From Flavobacterium aquidurense (GTDB lineage: Bacteria; Bacteroidota; Bacteroidia; Flavobacteriales; Flavobacteriaceae), in NCBI RefSeq assembly GCF_001404985.1, contig NZ_JRLF01000009.1:535513-599512 (forward strand): DNA of 64,000 nucleotides. The letters run 5' to 3'. The position numbers and the translations under genes were made by a program. The notes beneath the pieces are model-generated. The model made no database searches. It saw only the letters and a program-made list of their open reading frames with translations, and had not been told where the DNA came from. Shown here one piece after another: positions 35,177 to 42,472 of the stretch; the first letter of the stretch is position 1, and the number at the start of each line of letters is the position of its first letter.

Positions 35177-35686
35177 ATGAGTCCAAAACATCCTTCAGAA
35201 TCTCTAACTATTTTAACCGATTTAGTTTTACCGAGCGAAACAAATCCTTTAAATAACCTTTTTGGTGGCGAATTATTAGCCCGTATGGATCGCGCAGCAA
35301 GTATTTCTGCCCGCAGACATTCACGCCGAATTGTAGTTACGGCATCTGTAAATCACGTAGCATTCAACAGGGCTATTCCTCTGGGAGCCGTAGTGACAAT
35401 AGAAGCAAAGGTTTCCAGATCTTTTAAAAGCTCTATGGAAGTTTTCATCGATGTTTGGGTAGAAGACCGTGAATCCGGAAGCAGAACCAAAGCCAACGAA
35501 GCCATTTATACTTTTGTTGCAGTGGATGATAGCGGAAGACCAGTTGAAGTTCCGCCAATTGCCCCGCAAACTGACCTTGAAATACAACGATTTGATGCTG
35601 CTTTGCGTCGTAAACAATTGAGTTTATTATTGGCCGGTAAAATAAAACCTTCTGAAGCCACAGAATTAAAGGCTTTGTTTTTATAG
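35177..35686 (+). CDS. Acyl-CoA thioesterase (hotdog fold, YciA-like)
   Basis: This 169-residue enzyme should hydrolyse acyl-CoA to free fatty acid and CoA in the cytosol. The hotdog signature is complete: NPLNNLFGGELLARMDRAA (with the catalytic N/D and the GG-x-x-L-x-x-M-D helix), TASVNHVAFNRAIPLG and SSMEVFIDVWVED on the next strands. The C-terminal 35 residues form a charged extension typical of the cytosolic thioesterase group. The gene stands alone between a hairpin-rich leader and recA. The natural chain length cannot be read from sequence. Confidence 0.85.
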   Translation: MSPKHPSESLTILTDLVLPSETNPLNNLFGGELLARMDRAASISARRHSRRIVVTASVNHVAFNRAIPLGAVVTIEAKVSRSFKSSMEVFIDVWVEDRESGSRTKANEAIYTFVAVDDSGRPVEVPPIAPQTDLEIQRFDAALRRKQLSLLLAGKIKPSEATELKALFL

Positions 35687-35840
35687 TACTAATTTTGGTA
35701 CAATTTGGAACAATTTGGAGAAATCAAACTCCAAAAAAAAGAACTAATTTTACAACCTTACAAGCCGTAAAAATCTAAATCAGGATCTTTAGTTTTTCTG
35801 ATTTGTTTATGAGAATGAAAAAATTATAATATTTTACATG

Positions 35841-35879
35841 AAAGAAAAAGAAAAAGAAAAAGAAAAAGAGAAAGAAAAG
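35841..35879 (+). repeat. GAAAAA hexamer repeat abutting the recA start
   Basis: Six purine-only GAAAAA-like units (one with an A to G change) run directly into the recA ATG at 35880. They are in frame with an upstream ATG (35838) that would add 14 KE-rich residues. The tract probably serves as the ribosome-binding region. Confidence 0.6.
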
Positions 35880-36887
35880 ATGAGTTCAGAAAAAGATGCC
35901 AAATTAAAAGCGCTACAACTTACGCTTGACAAATTAGATAAAACTTACGGAAAAGGAACCGTAATGAAAATGGGGGATAAAGCCATTGTAGAAGTTGAAA
36001 CTATTTCTTCAGGTTCTCTTGGTGTAGATTTAGCTCTTGGTGTAAATGGTTACCCAAAAGGTAGAATTATCGAAATATACGGACCAGAATCTTCTGGTAA
36101 GACTACATTAACGTTACATGCAATTGCAGAAGCTCAAAAAGCAGGCGGAATTGCAGCTTTTATAGATGCTGAACATGCTTTTGATAGAAATTACGCAGAG
36201 AAATTAGGCGTAGATATCGAAAACCTGATCATCTCTCAGCCAGATAACGGTGAACAAGCCTTAGAAATTGCAGAGAACCTTATTCGTTCCGGAGCAATTG
36301 ATATTGTGGTAATTGACTCTGTTGCTGCGTTGACTCCAAAAAGTGAAATTGAAGGAGAAATGGGAGATTCTAAAATGGGACTTCATGCTCGTTTGATGTC
36401 TCAGGCTTTGAGAAAATTAACCGGAACTATCAGCAAAACAAATTGTACAGTATTCTTCATCAACCAGTTGAGAGAGAAAATTGGAGTTATGTTTGGTAAT
36501 CCTGAAACTACAACAGGTGGTAACGCATTGAAATTTTATGCTTCAGTACGTTTAGATATTCGTCGTTCATCACAAATTAAAGACGGTGAAAACGTAATTG
36601 GTAACAGAACTAAAGTGAAAGTGGTTAAAAACAAAGTGGCTCCGCCTTTTAAAACTGCTGAATTTGACATTATGTACGGAGAAGGAGTTTCTAAAACCGG
36701 AGAAATTCTTGATTTAGCTGTTGAATTTGAGATCGTTAAAAAAGCTGGATCATGGTTTAGCTACGGAGATACAAAATTAGGACAAGGTCGTGATGCTGTA
36801 AAATCTTTGATTAAAGATAATCCTGAATTAGCAGATGAATTAGAAATAAAAATTAAAGCGCATATTAAAGATTTAGCAAACGCTTAA
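35880..36887 (+). CDS. recA: Recombinase RecA
   Basis: This strand-exchange ATPase of homologous recombination and DNA repair is 335 residues from the start at 35880 ([20 protein letters not shown]), which is where family members begin. An ATG 42 bases upstream would add a low-complexity KEKEKE tail. Walker A GPESSGKT is at residues 68-75, the L1/L2 DNA loops include [12 protein letters not shown] and [20 protein letters not shown], and the C-terminal region is normal. A strong terminator follows 35 bp after the stop. No LexA-type box was recognised upstream. Confidence 0.96.
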   Translation: MSSEKDAKLKALQLTLDKLDKTYGKGTVMKMGDKAIVEVETISSGSLGVDLALGVNGYPKGRIIEIYGPESSGKTTLTLHAIAEAQKAGGIAAFIDAEHAFDRNYAEKLGVDIENLIISQPDNGEQALEIAENLIRSGAIDIVVIDSVAALTPKSEIEGEMGDSKMGLHARLMSQALRKLTGTISKTNCTVFFINQLREKIGVMFGNPETTTGGNALKFYASVRLDIRRSSQIKDGENVIGNRTKVKVVKNKVAPPFKTAEFDIMYGEGVSKTGEILDLAVEFEIVKKAGSWFSYGDTKLGQGRDAVKSLIKDNPELADELEIKIKAHIKDLANA

Positions 36888-36922
36888 ATTATTCAAAACA
36901 CTTATTATTAAGATTTTATACA

Positions 36923-36960
36923 AACCCGATATGCATTTAAAAGCGTATCGGGTTTTTTAT
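36923..36960 (+). terminator. recA terminator
   Basis: AACCCGATATGC (36923-36934) and GCGTATCGGGTT (36943-36954) form a 12-bp stem with one G-T pair, followed by a T-run. Confidence 0.85.
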
Positions 36961-36981
36961 TTCAAAAAAAGAATAAAAATG

Positions 36982-37010
36982 ACGCAACCATTTTATAATA
37001 AGTTCATCTA
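36982..37010 (+). promoter_or_regulatory. Candidate ECF-type promoter, copy 1
   Basis: ACGCAACC (36982-36989) is followed 17 bp later by TCTA (37007-37010). The same pair at the same spacing recurs 180 bp downstream. GCAACC resembles an ECF-sigma -35 box. It would transcribe a short unit ending at the 37100-37129 terminator. Confidence 0.4.
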
Positions 37011-37135
37011 GTAAACAGACATAAGATTTGATTAGGTATTAGGCCATAATACCAAAATTGAACTTTTTTTCAGAATAAATTTGGTTGTTTGTTCGATAAA
37101 ACCCGTTAACTGTTTGGTGTTAACGGGTTTTTATT
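37011..37135 (+). ncRNA. Candidate small RNA between recA and plsC
   Basis: No ORF is seen. The segment lies between a candidate promoter and a clear terminator. It contains a perfect 7-bp hairpin, GGTATTA (37035-37041) with TAATACC (37047-37053). An RNA of about 110-120 nt is inferred, not shown. Confidence 0.3.
37100..37135 (+). terminator. Terminator of the first recA-plsC unit
   Basis: AACCCGTTAAC (37100-37110) pairs perfectly with GTTAACGGGTT (37119-37129) around an 8-nt loop, then a T-rich run. Confidence 0.8.
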
Positions 37136-37161
37136 ATTATCGAAAAAAAATTCCATGATTC

Positions 37162-37190
37162 ACGCAACCTTTTTCAGTTTTCGCTCTCTA
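37162..37190 (+). promoter_or_regulatory. Candidate ECF-type promoter, copy 2
   Basis: ACGCAACC (37162-37169) is followed 17 bp later by TCTA (37187-37190), exactly as in copy 1. It would transcribe the 34-residue ORF. Confidence 0.4.
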
Positions 37191-37256
37191 TTATATTGAG
37201 ACGTTAACTGAGTTTAAGATAAGCTCTTTATTATCAATCCTTAATATTTTGAAACC

Positions 37257-37361
37257 ATGAAAGAGAAAATAGAAGTGTTGTACAATAAAAACCGTAGAAA
37301 AACCAAATTAAAATTTAAAAAAGTATTGCGTTTTATTTCAGAAAAAATAATTCATCGATAG
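37257..37361 (+). CDS. Putative 34-residue basic peptide
   Basis: The ORF reads ATG to TAG: it begins MKEKIEVLYNKNRRK and ends FISEKIIHR. It is strongly basic (Lys/Arg rich), has no signal peptide and is predicted helical by composition. It has a candidate promoter about 70 bp upstream and a perfect terminator 37 bp downstream, so it is a self-contained unit between recA and plsC. The ribosome-binding site is weak (TTTTGAAACC). No family is recognised, and it may be a structured RNA rather than a coding gene. Confidence 0.4.
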   Translation: MKEKIEVLYNKNRRKTKLKFKKVLRFISEKIIHR

Positions 37362-37397
37362 CATTTTGAATATAAAATGGGGGATTTTAATTCAAAA

Positions 37398-37436
37398 GAA
37401 AACCCGATAACTCAGTAAAGTTATCGGGTTTTCTTA
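37398..37436. terminator. Bidirectional terminator between the 34-aa ORF and plsC
   Basis: GAAAACCCGATAAC (37398-37411) pairs perfectly over 14 bp with GTTATCGGGTTTTC (37420-37433), with an 8-nt loop and T-rich flanks on both strands. Confidence 0.85.
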
Positions 37437-37456
37437 TTTATTCTCTATCATCTTTC

Positions 37457-37512
37457 TTCTATTCTCTTTCTTCTATTCTCTTTCCTCTATTCTCTTTCCT
37501 CTATTCTCTTTC
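37457..37512 (-). repeat. 14-bp tandem repeat (4 copies) at the 3' end of plsC
   Basis: Four head-to-tail copies of (T/C)TCTATTCTCTTTC span 37457-37512. Copies 2-4 encode the C-terminus and stop codon of plsC. Because 14 is not a multiple of three, copy-number change would alter the reading frame and the protein tail. Confidence 0.9.
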
Positions 37513-38246
37513 TTAAATTCAAGCAATCCCTTATAAATCAATTGCCTTACCTCATCCCGAAGTGTTTTTCGATTTTCGCTTGTCAGTCCTTCCATTTCTA
37601 CAAAAGGAAGAATTTTTCCTCTCATTTTTCCAGGACTTCCACTTAAAAAAGTATAAGAGAATCGTTCCTTGTTATCTGCGAAAACAACGGGTACAATTGG
37701 AATTTGATGTTCGATTGCTAAACGAAAAGCTCCATCTTTAAACTCATCTAATAAAATAGTTTCATCATCCGGAACTCCGCCTTCGGGAAAAATACAAATA
37801 CTAAGTCCTTGATTAAGTCTGTCTTGTGCTCTTTTAAAAACTTCATTTTTACTTCTCGAAGAATTTCTGTCTACCAAAATACAAGTTCGTTTATAGAAAA
37901 AACCAAACAATGGAATTTTTGAAAGTTCTTTTTTTCCAACAAAAACAAATGGATTTCTAACGACAGCCAACATCAGCATAATGTCTGTCATCGAAGTATG
38001 ATTTGCCACGATCATATAGCTCTTATTTTTGATCAGCTTTTGCTCACGCTCGACTTTATAATAGAAACCCATCCCGAAAAGGATGAATTTAGCCCAAATG
38101 CGGGCCATTTTAAAAAAATAGGGGTATCCGCTTTCTGAAATAATAGAAATCAGTAAAAACGGCAGCATAATCAATATTGGAATGGCCATCAAAATGTAAA
38201 ACCAAACGCGCCATAAAACCCAAAAAACAATTTTAATTCCTTTCAT
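37473..38246 (-). CDS. plsC: 1-acyl-sn-glycerol-3-phosphate acyltransferase (PlsC)
   Basis: This 257-residue membrane enzyme should transfer an acyl chain to lysophosphatidic acid, making phosphatidic acid for phospholipid synthesis. An N-terminal hydrophobic segment (about residues 8-36) anchors it. Motif I NHTSMTD (His83 and Asp88, the HX4D catalytic pair), a GKKELSKIPLFGF motif II region, FPEGG (motif III) and the VPVVFADN motif IV are all present. The last 12 residues (KENRGKRIEERE) are encoded by the 14-bp tandem repeat and are unlikely to be functional. A bidirectional terminator lies just beyond. Confidence 0.88.
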   Translation of the reverse strand: MKGIKIVFWVLWRVWFYILMAIPILIMLPFLLISIISESGYPYFFKMARIWAKFILFGMGFYYKVEREQKLIKNKSYMIVANHTSMTDIMLMLAVVRNPFVFVGKKELSKIPLFGFFYKRTCILVDRNSSRSKNEVFKRAQDRLNQGLSICIFPEGGVPDDETILLDEFKDGAFRLAIEHQIPIVPVVFADNKERFSYTFLSGSPGKMRGKILPFVEMEGLTSENRKTLRDEVRQLIYKGLLEFKKENRGKRIEERE

Positions 38247-38362
38247 GGTTTCAAATGTAAGAAAACAGAAGTGAATTTAGATTTTTAGATAGTGAGATTT
38301 TTAGAATATTAGATTTTTCCTGATTATAGAAGCTAAAAATCGCTCTGGCATATCATGGAATT

Positions 38363-38449
38363 GCGAAAAAACTTTGTGCTCTTTGAGGTAAAAAAACGTC
38401 AAAATAAACTTTGCGTAAAAAACTTTATGCACTTTGGGGTAAAAAAACG
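38363..38449. repeat. Two imperfect ~36-bp direct repeats upstream of trpS
   Basis: GCGAAAAAACTTTGTGCTC (38363 on) and GCGTAAAAAACTTTATGCAC (38413 on) begin two related units, period 50, both ending GGTAAAAAAACG. Short CTTTGCG-type intergenic repeats of this kind are common in Flavobacterium genomes as I recall. Confidence 0.6.
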
Positions 38450-38475
38450 AAATTTGCGGTTAAGAAAAAACTAGA

Positions 38476-39450
38476 ATGGCAAAAATACTTACTGGTGTTC
38501 AGAGTACTGGAACGCCACACTTAGGCAATTTATTAGGAGCAATTATTCCTGCAATCGAATTATCAAATAATCCTGCGAACGAATCTTATTTATTTATCGC
38601 TGATTTACATTCGATTACACAAATTAAAGATGGAAAAACATTAAGAGAAAATACCTATAGCACCGCTGCAGCATGGCTGGCTTGTGGTTTAAATCCTGAT
38701 AAAGTTACTTTTTACAGACAATCTGATGTAGTTCAAACTGCTGAATTGACCTGGTATTTAAGTTGTTTTTTTCCGTTTCAACGTTTGACTTTAGCACATT
38801 CTTTCAAAGATAAAGCGGATCGTTTAGAAGATGTAAACGCAGGATTATTTACATATCCTATGTTAATGGCTGCAGATATTTTATTGTATGATGCTGAATT
38901 TGTACCGGTTGGAAAAGACCAGTTGCAGCATTTAGAAATTACTCGTGATGTCGCTTCTCGTTTTAATCACCAAATGGGAGAAACTTTTGTAATTCCTGAA
39001 GCTAAAATTCAGGAAGACAGTATGTTGATTCCAGGAACAAACGGCGGAAAAATGAGTAAATCGGCCAATAATATTATCAATATTTTCCTTGATAATAAAA
39101 CATTGCGCAAGCAGGTTATGAGCATCGAAACAGATAGTACACCGCTTGAAGCACCGAAAAATCCTGATACTTGTAATGCTTTTGCAATTTACTCTTTGTT
39201 AGGAACTGAAGAACAAATCGCTGAAATGAGAGCTAATTATTTAGGTGGAAATTATGGTTATGGTCACGCAAAACAAGCTTTGTTTGAATTGATTACCGAA
39301 AAATTTAAAACCGAAAGAGAAAAATACAATTACTATATCAATAACCTGGACGAAGTTGATGCCTTATTGAAAAAAGGTGCTGCAAAAGCATCAGTTGTTG
39401 CTGATGGCGTTCTGGCAAAAGTTCGTGAAGTGTTGGGCTTTGGGAAATAA
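38476..39450 (+). CDS. trpS: Tryptophan--tRNA ligase
   Basis: This class I aminoacyl-tRNA synthetase charges tRNA-Trp in the cytosol. Its 324 residues fit the short bacterial TrpRS form. The HIGH-equivalent TPHLGN is at residues 13-18, and KMSKS is intact at 192-196 in GGKMSKSANN. DLHSIT, the tryptophan-pocket segment DILLYDAEFVPVGKDQLQH and the C-terminal anticodon-binding helices are as expected. The gene stands alone; the upstream 229 bp contain two direct repeats but no clear consensus promoter. Confidence 0.95.
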   Translation: MAKILTGVQSTGTPHLGNLLGAIIPAIELSNNPANESYLFIADLHSITQIKDGKTLRENTYSTAAAWLACGLNPDKVTFYRQSDVVQTAELTWYLSCFFPFQRLTLAHSFKDKADRLEDVNAGLFTYPMLMAADILLYDAEFVPVGKDQLQHLEITRDVASRFNHQMGETFVIPEAKIQEDSMLIPGTNGGKMSKSANNIINIFLDNKTLRKQVMSIETDSTPLEAPKNPDTCNAFAIYSLLGTEEQIAEMRANYLGGNYGYGHAKQALFELITEKFKTEREKYNYYINNLDEVDALLKKGAAKASVVADGVLAKVREVLGFGK

Positions 39451-39456
39451 AATATC

Positions 39457-39514
39457 GCCACAAATTGCACTAATTTCACAGACTAGTTTTGTGTTGATTT
39501 GTGTAATTCGTGGC
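39457..39514. repeat. Imperfect inverted repeat between trpS and dprA
   Basis: GCCACAAATTGCACTAATTT and the complement of AAATTACACGAATTCGTGGC-like sequence at the other end form a long imperfect palindrome between two convergent genes. It probably acts as a bidirectional terminator and resembles the CCACAAATT-type intergenic repeats of Flavobacterium. Confidence 0.5.
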
Positions 39515-39528
39515 AACTTTTTACTTTT

Positions 39529-40629
39529 TTAAATTGCTTCAAACAATTTCCCCGGCAAAGGTCTAATCACACCTTTTAACTCCATATTCAACAACATACC
39601 TGAGATTTTATAAATTGGGAAATCGCATTTTAAGGCAATAGTATCTAATAATTCCTTCCCGTTTTTTAGTAAAAAATCATAAAGCTTTTGCTCCTCTTCT
39701 TCTAATTCTACAAATAACTGTTTCTGAACAGGTTTGGCTTTATTTTCAATATCCCAGTTTAGTATATAAACCAAATCTGCCGCACTGGTAAGTACATTTG
39801 CTTTCTGCGTTTTAATTAGATTATTGCATCCCTGACTGTACTTGTCACTAACACGACCAGGAACGGCAAAAACATCCCGATTGTAATCGTTTGCTAAATT
39901 TGCAGTTATTAGCGATCCTCCCCTATCAGCTGATTCTATGACGATTGTAGCTTCGCTCATACCGGCGACAATACGATTTCTGCGCACAAAATTTTCTTTT
40001 TCCGGATTTGACGAACTCCAGAATTCGGTAATAAACCCACCATTGTCCTCAATTTTTGCAACATATTTTTTGTGTGATTTTGGATAGATTTGATTTAAAC
40101 CATGTGCCAAAACACCAATAGTCTGTAAGTTATATTCCATCGCTAATTGATGTGCAACGATATCTACACCATAAGCAAAACCGCTTACAATTACTGGATC
40201 AAGCGGTGCAAGATCTTCAATTAATTTCCTGCAAAATTCTGATCCATAACCTGTTATTTGGCGAGTTCCAACAATACTGATTATTTTCTTACCCTTTAAA
40301 TTTATATCTCCCGAAGAAAAAATTAAAACTGGAGAATCTATGCAATGTTTAAGTCGCTCAGGATAATCTTCATCTTTAAAAAAGGATACTTTTATGTTGT
40401 TCGATTTTATGAATTCAAGTTCCAGATTTGCTTTTTCAAAAACACTTTTATCTTTTAAATTCCTTAATAAAACTGTTCCAACTCCATCAATAGCAGCAAT
40501 TTGATTCATTTTAGTATTAAAAATGGCTTCTGCATTACCAAAATGTGTCAGTAACTTTTTTGCCATTATATCCCCAACTCCATCCACTTTTAATAAGGCT
40601 AATAAATAAAATAAATCTTGATCTGACAT
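39529..40629 (-). CDS. dprA: DNA-processing protein DprA
   Basis: DprA binds incoming single-stranded DNA and loads RecA during natural transformation. The 366-residue protein has an N-terminal helix-hairpin-helix-like region (VDGVGDIMAKKLLTHFG and AIDGVGTVLLRNL), the Rossmann core VGTRQITGYGSEFCRKL, the family signature VSGFAYGVDIVAH, and FVRRNRIVAGMSEATIVIE with the DNA-binding arginines. The C-terminal winged-helix domain (LLKNGKELLDTIALKCDFPIYKISGMLLNMELKGVI) is complete. A CAAAGATA box at 40703-40710 (complement TATCTTTG) is a plausible -7 element, with a leader near 68 nt. Confidence 0.93.
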   Translation of the reverse strand: MSDQDLFYLLALLKVDGVGDIMAKKLLTHFGNAEAIFNTKMNQIAAIDGVGTVLLRNLKDKSVFEKANLELEFIKSNNIKVSFFKDEDYPERLKHCIDSPVLIFSSGDINLKGKKIISIVGTRQITGYGSEFCRKLIEDLAPLDPVIVSGFAYGVDIVAHQLAMEYNLQTIGVLAHGLNQIYPKSHKKYVAKIEDNGGFITEFWSSSNPEKENFVRRNRIVAGMSEATIVIESADRGGSLITANLANDYNRDVFAVPGRVSDKYSQGCNNLIKTQKANVLTSAADLVYILNWDIENKAKPVQKQLFVELEEEEQKLYDFLLKNGKELLDTIALKCDFPIYKISGMLLNMELKGVIRPLPGKLFEAI

Positions 40630-40702
40630 GAATTGAAATAGAGTTAAATGGCTGCGAAAAATAGATTTCTAAAACAAATCTGAGAATTTATTTTAGGATC
40701 AG

Positions 40703-40710
40703 CAAAGATA
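40703..40710 (-). promoter_or_regulatory. Candidate -7 element of dprA
   Basis: The plus strand CAAAGATA reads TATCTTTG on the minus strand. The rest of 40630-40956 has no gene: only a terminator palindrome, a CCTCGAAT hairpin (40851-40879) and a 15-20 codon leftward fragment ending at 40789. Confidence 0.45.
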
Positions 40711-40737
40711 CAAAATATACGTAAATTCTTTCAAAAA

Positions 40738-40763
40738 AAAGCTATTCAAATTTGAATAGCTTT
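40738..40763 (-). terminator. Perfect 26-bp palindromic terminator
   Basis: AAAGCTATTCAAA is followed by its exact complement TTTGAATAGCTTT. On the minus strand a run of T follows, so it most likely ends transcripts of the unknown gene at 40957-41589. Confidence 0.75.
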
Positions 40764-40956
40764 GTCTACATTTTTTATTATATAAGAATTAATACATTTC
40801 TTTAATTCTCCGTTTTTCATGTCGGTTAGGTTTCATGAAGATGAAGTGGGCCTCGAATTACTAATTTATCTATTCGAGGTTAACTTGATAATTATTAATC
40901 TCTTTGTCCACTTAATCCACTATTTTCGAAACCATTATGATGGACTAGTTTTTATT

Positions 40957-41589
40957 CTAAAATGTTACACAAACTTTATCATTAGCACTAAATCCACTAT
41001 AGTAGACCGTTACCTCTGCACAAGCTCTATTCAATGTTTCTAATGTTAAAACGATAACAACTAGAAAAGGTCCAATATATTCTTCATACACTTTAATGCT
41101 ACCGCCTTCAGTAATTGTTCCTTTTATAGGAACATTTTCTGTGATTTTTAAACCGAATATTCCTGCTTTTATTTCAACTTTTCCAGTAAAAACGCCTTTT
41201 GAATAATTAGGTTCTTTCAACTTTAAAGAAAGTGAAAGTCCTTTTTCAGAATCATTGACGATTTCCCCGATCGATATGGGATTAATTTGAAGGTCTAATG
41301 TTGAAAAATCTTTTTCAACTTTCCACATCAGAACTGAAGAATTGTCAAATCCACAATCATCTGCTTTTTCACCACTTCCAGGCAGAAGAAGAAACTTTGG
41401 CTTATCTAATTTTATACAAGCACCAGCCGTTTTTAATCCAACAACTTTTACAAGCCATGGACCTTCACCAAATTGTTTTAATGATGGCGAATTTTCTTTC
41501 GCTAAATCTAGTTTAAGAACTGAATAAGGTTCTCCAAATACTTTTACTACAAAGTTCTCTTTCAGTTGTTCTGCGATAAATTTTTCCAT
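40957..41589 (-). CDS. Hypothetical protein, possible target of the adjacent two-component system
   Basis: This 210-residue protein has no signal peptide and no recognised domain. It is beta-rich by composition (WLVKVVGLKTAGACIKLDKPKFLLLPG, SIGEIVNDSEKGLSLSLKLKEPNYSKGVFTGKVEIKAGIFGLKI). Near the C-terminus IGPFLVVIVLTLETLNRACAEVTVYYSGFSANDKV is hydrophobic, so it may associate with membrane or contain a buried core. Upstream, at 41777-41800, lies an inverted-repeat element almost identical to that upstream of the 44258-44650 gene, 34 bp from a -7-like box in both cases. Shared regulation is inferred. Confidence 0.6.
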   Translation of the reverse strand: MEKFIAEQLKENFVVKVFGEPYSVLKLDLAKENSPSLKQFGEGPWLVKVVGLKTAGACIKLDKPKFLLLPGSGEKADDCGFDNSSVLMWKVEKDFSTLDLQINPISIGEIVNDSEKGLSLSLKLKEPNYSKGVFTGKVEIKAGIFGLKITENVPIKGTITEGGSIKVYEEYIGPFLVVIVLTLETLNRACAEVTVYYSGFSANDKVCVTF

Positions 41590-41753
41590 TTTATTATTTG
41601 TTTAGATTCCCTACTCTTTTGGCTTTTCGGTGGCGCCCCGTTTATTTGAGTGGTTTCTAGTCTCCACTTTTATTTTTGTTATTTTAATTATTTCTATATT
41701 TTTGGTTTGCCTACTCTAATTCCCATTTTCGACTAACTGGTTGATTATTAAAC

Positions 41754-41761
41754 CAAAATTC
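41754..41761 (-). promoter_or_regulatory. Candidate -7 element of the 40957-41589 gene
   Basis: Minus strand GAATTTTG matches TAnnTTTG at all but the first position. Its centre is 34 bp from the centre of the TACAAATG element, the same distance as at the second copy. The leader would be about 160 nt. Confidence 0.35.
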
Positions 41762-41776
41762 GAAATTACAGCGCAT

Positions 41777-41800
41777 AAAAAAATCCCTACAAATGGGGAT
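41777..41800 (-). promoter_or_regulatory. Inverted-repeat element, copy B (also terminator-like)
   Basis: Seven A, then ATCCC-TACAAATG-GGGAT. It differs from copy A at 44701-44724 by two bases that are partners in the stem, so symmetry is kept. Here the stem extends with A6/T6 (41778-41805) and can also act as terminator of the regulator operon, whose stop is at 41861. Confidence 0.6.
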
Positions 41801-41860
41801 TTTTTGGTTTAAAAACTATTTTGATTAATTTACAACTACTATCGTCAAGTATAATAGAAT

Positions 41861-42472
41861 TTAAAAATCATATTTGCGTTCTACTGCAAAACGTATTAAG
41901 TCAGTTTTGCCGTAGAGATTCATTTTTTTGAGGATATTTTTGCGGTGGGTATCTACAGTGCTTTTACTTATAAAAAGTACATCAGCAATTTCGTTAGATG
42001 TTTTTCCTTCGCCAATAAGTCTCAGGATTGCTTTCTCCCGATTGCTTAAAAGGATGTTTTCCTTAGTTATTTCATCTTTGACAACAATTGCATCGTCAAA
42101 AAAAGTTTCGTTGCTTATAACGGCTCTAATTGCTTCAATTAATTTCCTGAGCGGAGAGTTTTTCATAATATAGCCTGATGCTCCGGCTTGTTTCATCTGC
42201 TGAATGGCTTCGGTCTGATCAAACATACTAAAAGCAATGATCTTAATTTCCGGAAATTCATTCTTAATAATTTTAGTTGCACAAATTCCGTCACATTTTG
42301 GCATTCGGATATCTGTAATAACAATCTGCGGCCTTTTTTTACGAACCAATTGTATCAATTCTTCCCCATCGTTGGCCTCACCTACAACGGCGATATCATC
42401 TTCAAATTCTAAAGAAAGTTTGATGCCGTCTATAAGCGACTGATGATCTTCGGCAATGATTATCGTTATCAT
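41861..42472 (-). CDS. NarL/LuxR-family response regulator
   Basis: This 203-residue regulator consists of a receiver domain (residues 1-120) and a GerE/LuxR-type helix-turn-helix (about 140-200). Phospho-acceptor Asp54 lies in VITDIRMP, with the acidic pair at 8-9 and Lys104 in GYIMKNSP. The output domain has LSNREKAILRLIGEGKTSNEIADVLFISKSTVDTHRKNIL, the classical DNA-recognition helix. The gene overlaps the sensor kinase by four bases (ATGA), so the two form a pair. It probably binds DNA as a dimer; the inverted repeats flanking the operon are candidate sites. Stimulus unknown. Confidence 0.92.
   Translation of the reverse strand: MITIIIAEDHQSLIDGIKLSLEFEDDIAVVGEANDGEELIQLVRKKRPQIVITDIRMPKCDGICATKIIKNEFPEIKIIAFSMFDQTEAIQQMKQAGASGYIMKNSPLRKLIEAIRAVISNETFFDDAIVVKDEITKENILLSNREKAILRLIGEGKTSNEIADVLFISKSTVDTHRKNILKKMNLYGKTDLIRFAVERKYDF

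Noticed and set aside
40789..40862. Leftward fragment ending RHEKRRIKEMY
   Set aside because: It is only 15-20 codons, has a stop just upstream and no recognisable parent gene. It may be a remnant but cannot be supported.
40819..41043. 74-codon rightward ORF between dprA and the unknown gene
   Set aside because: It overlaps the 3' end of the 40957-41589 gene antisense, is rich in Ile/Phe/Asn and shows no family features.
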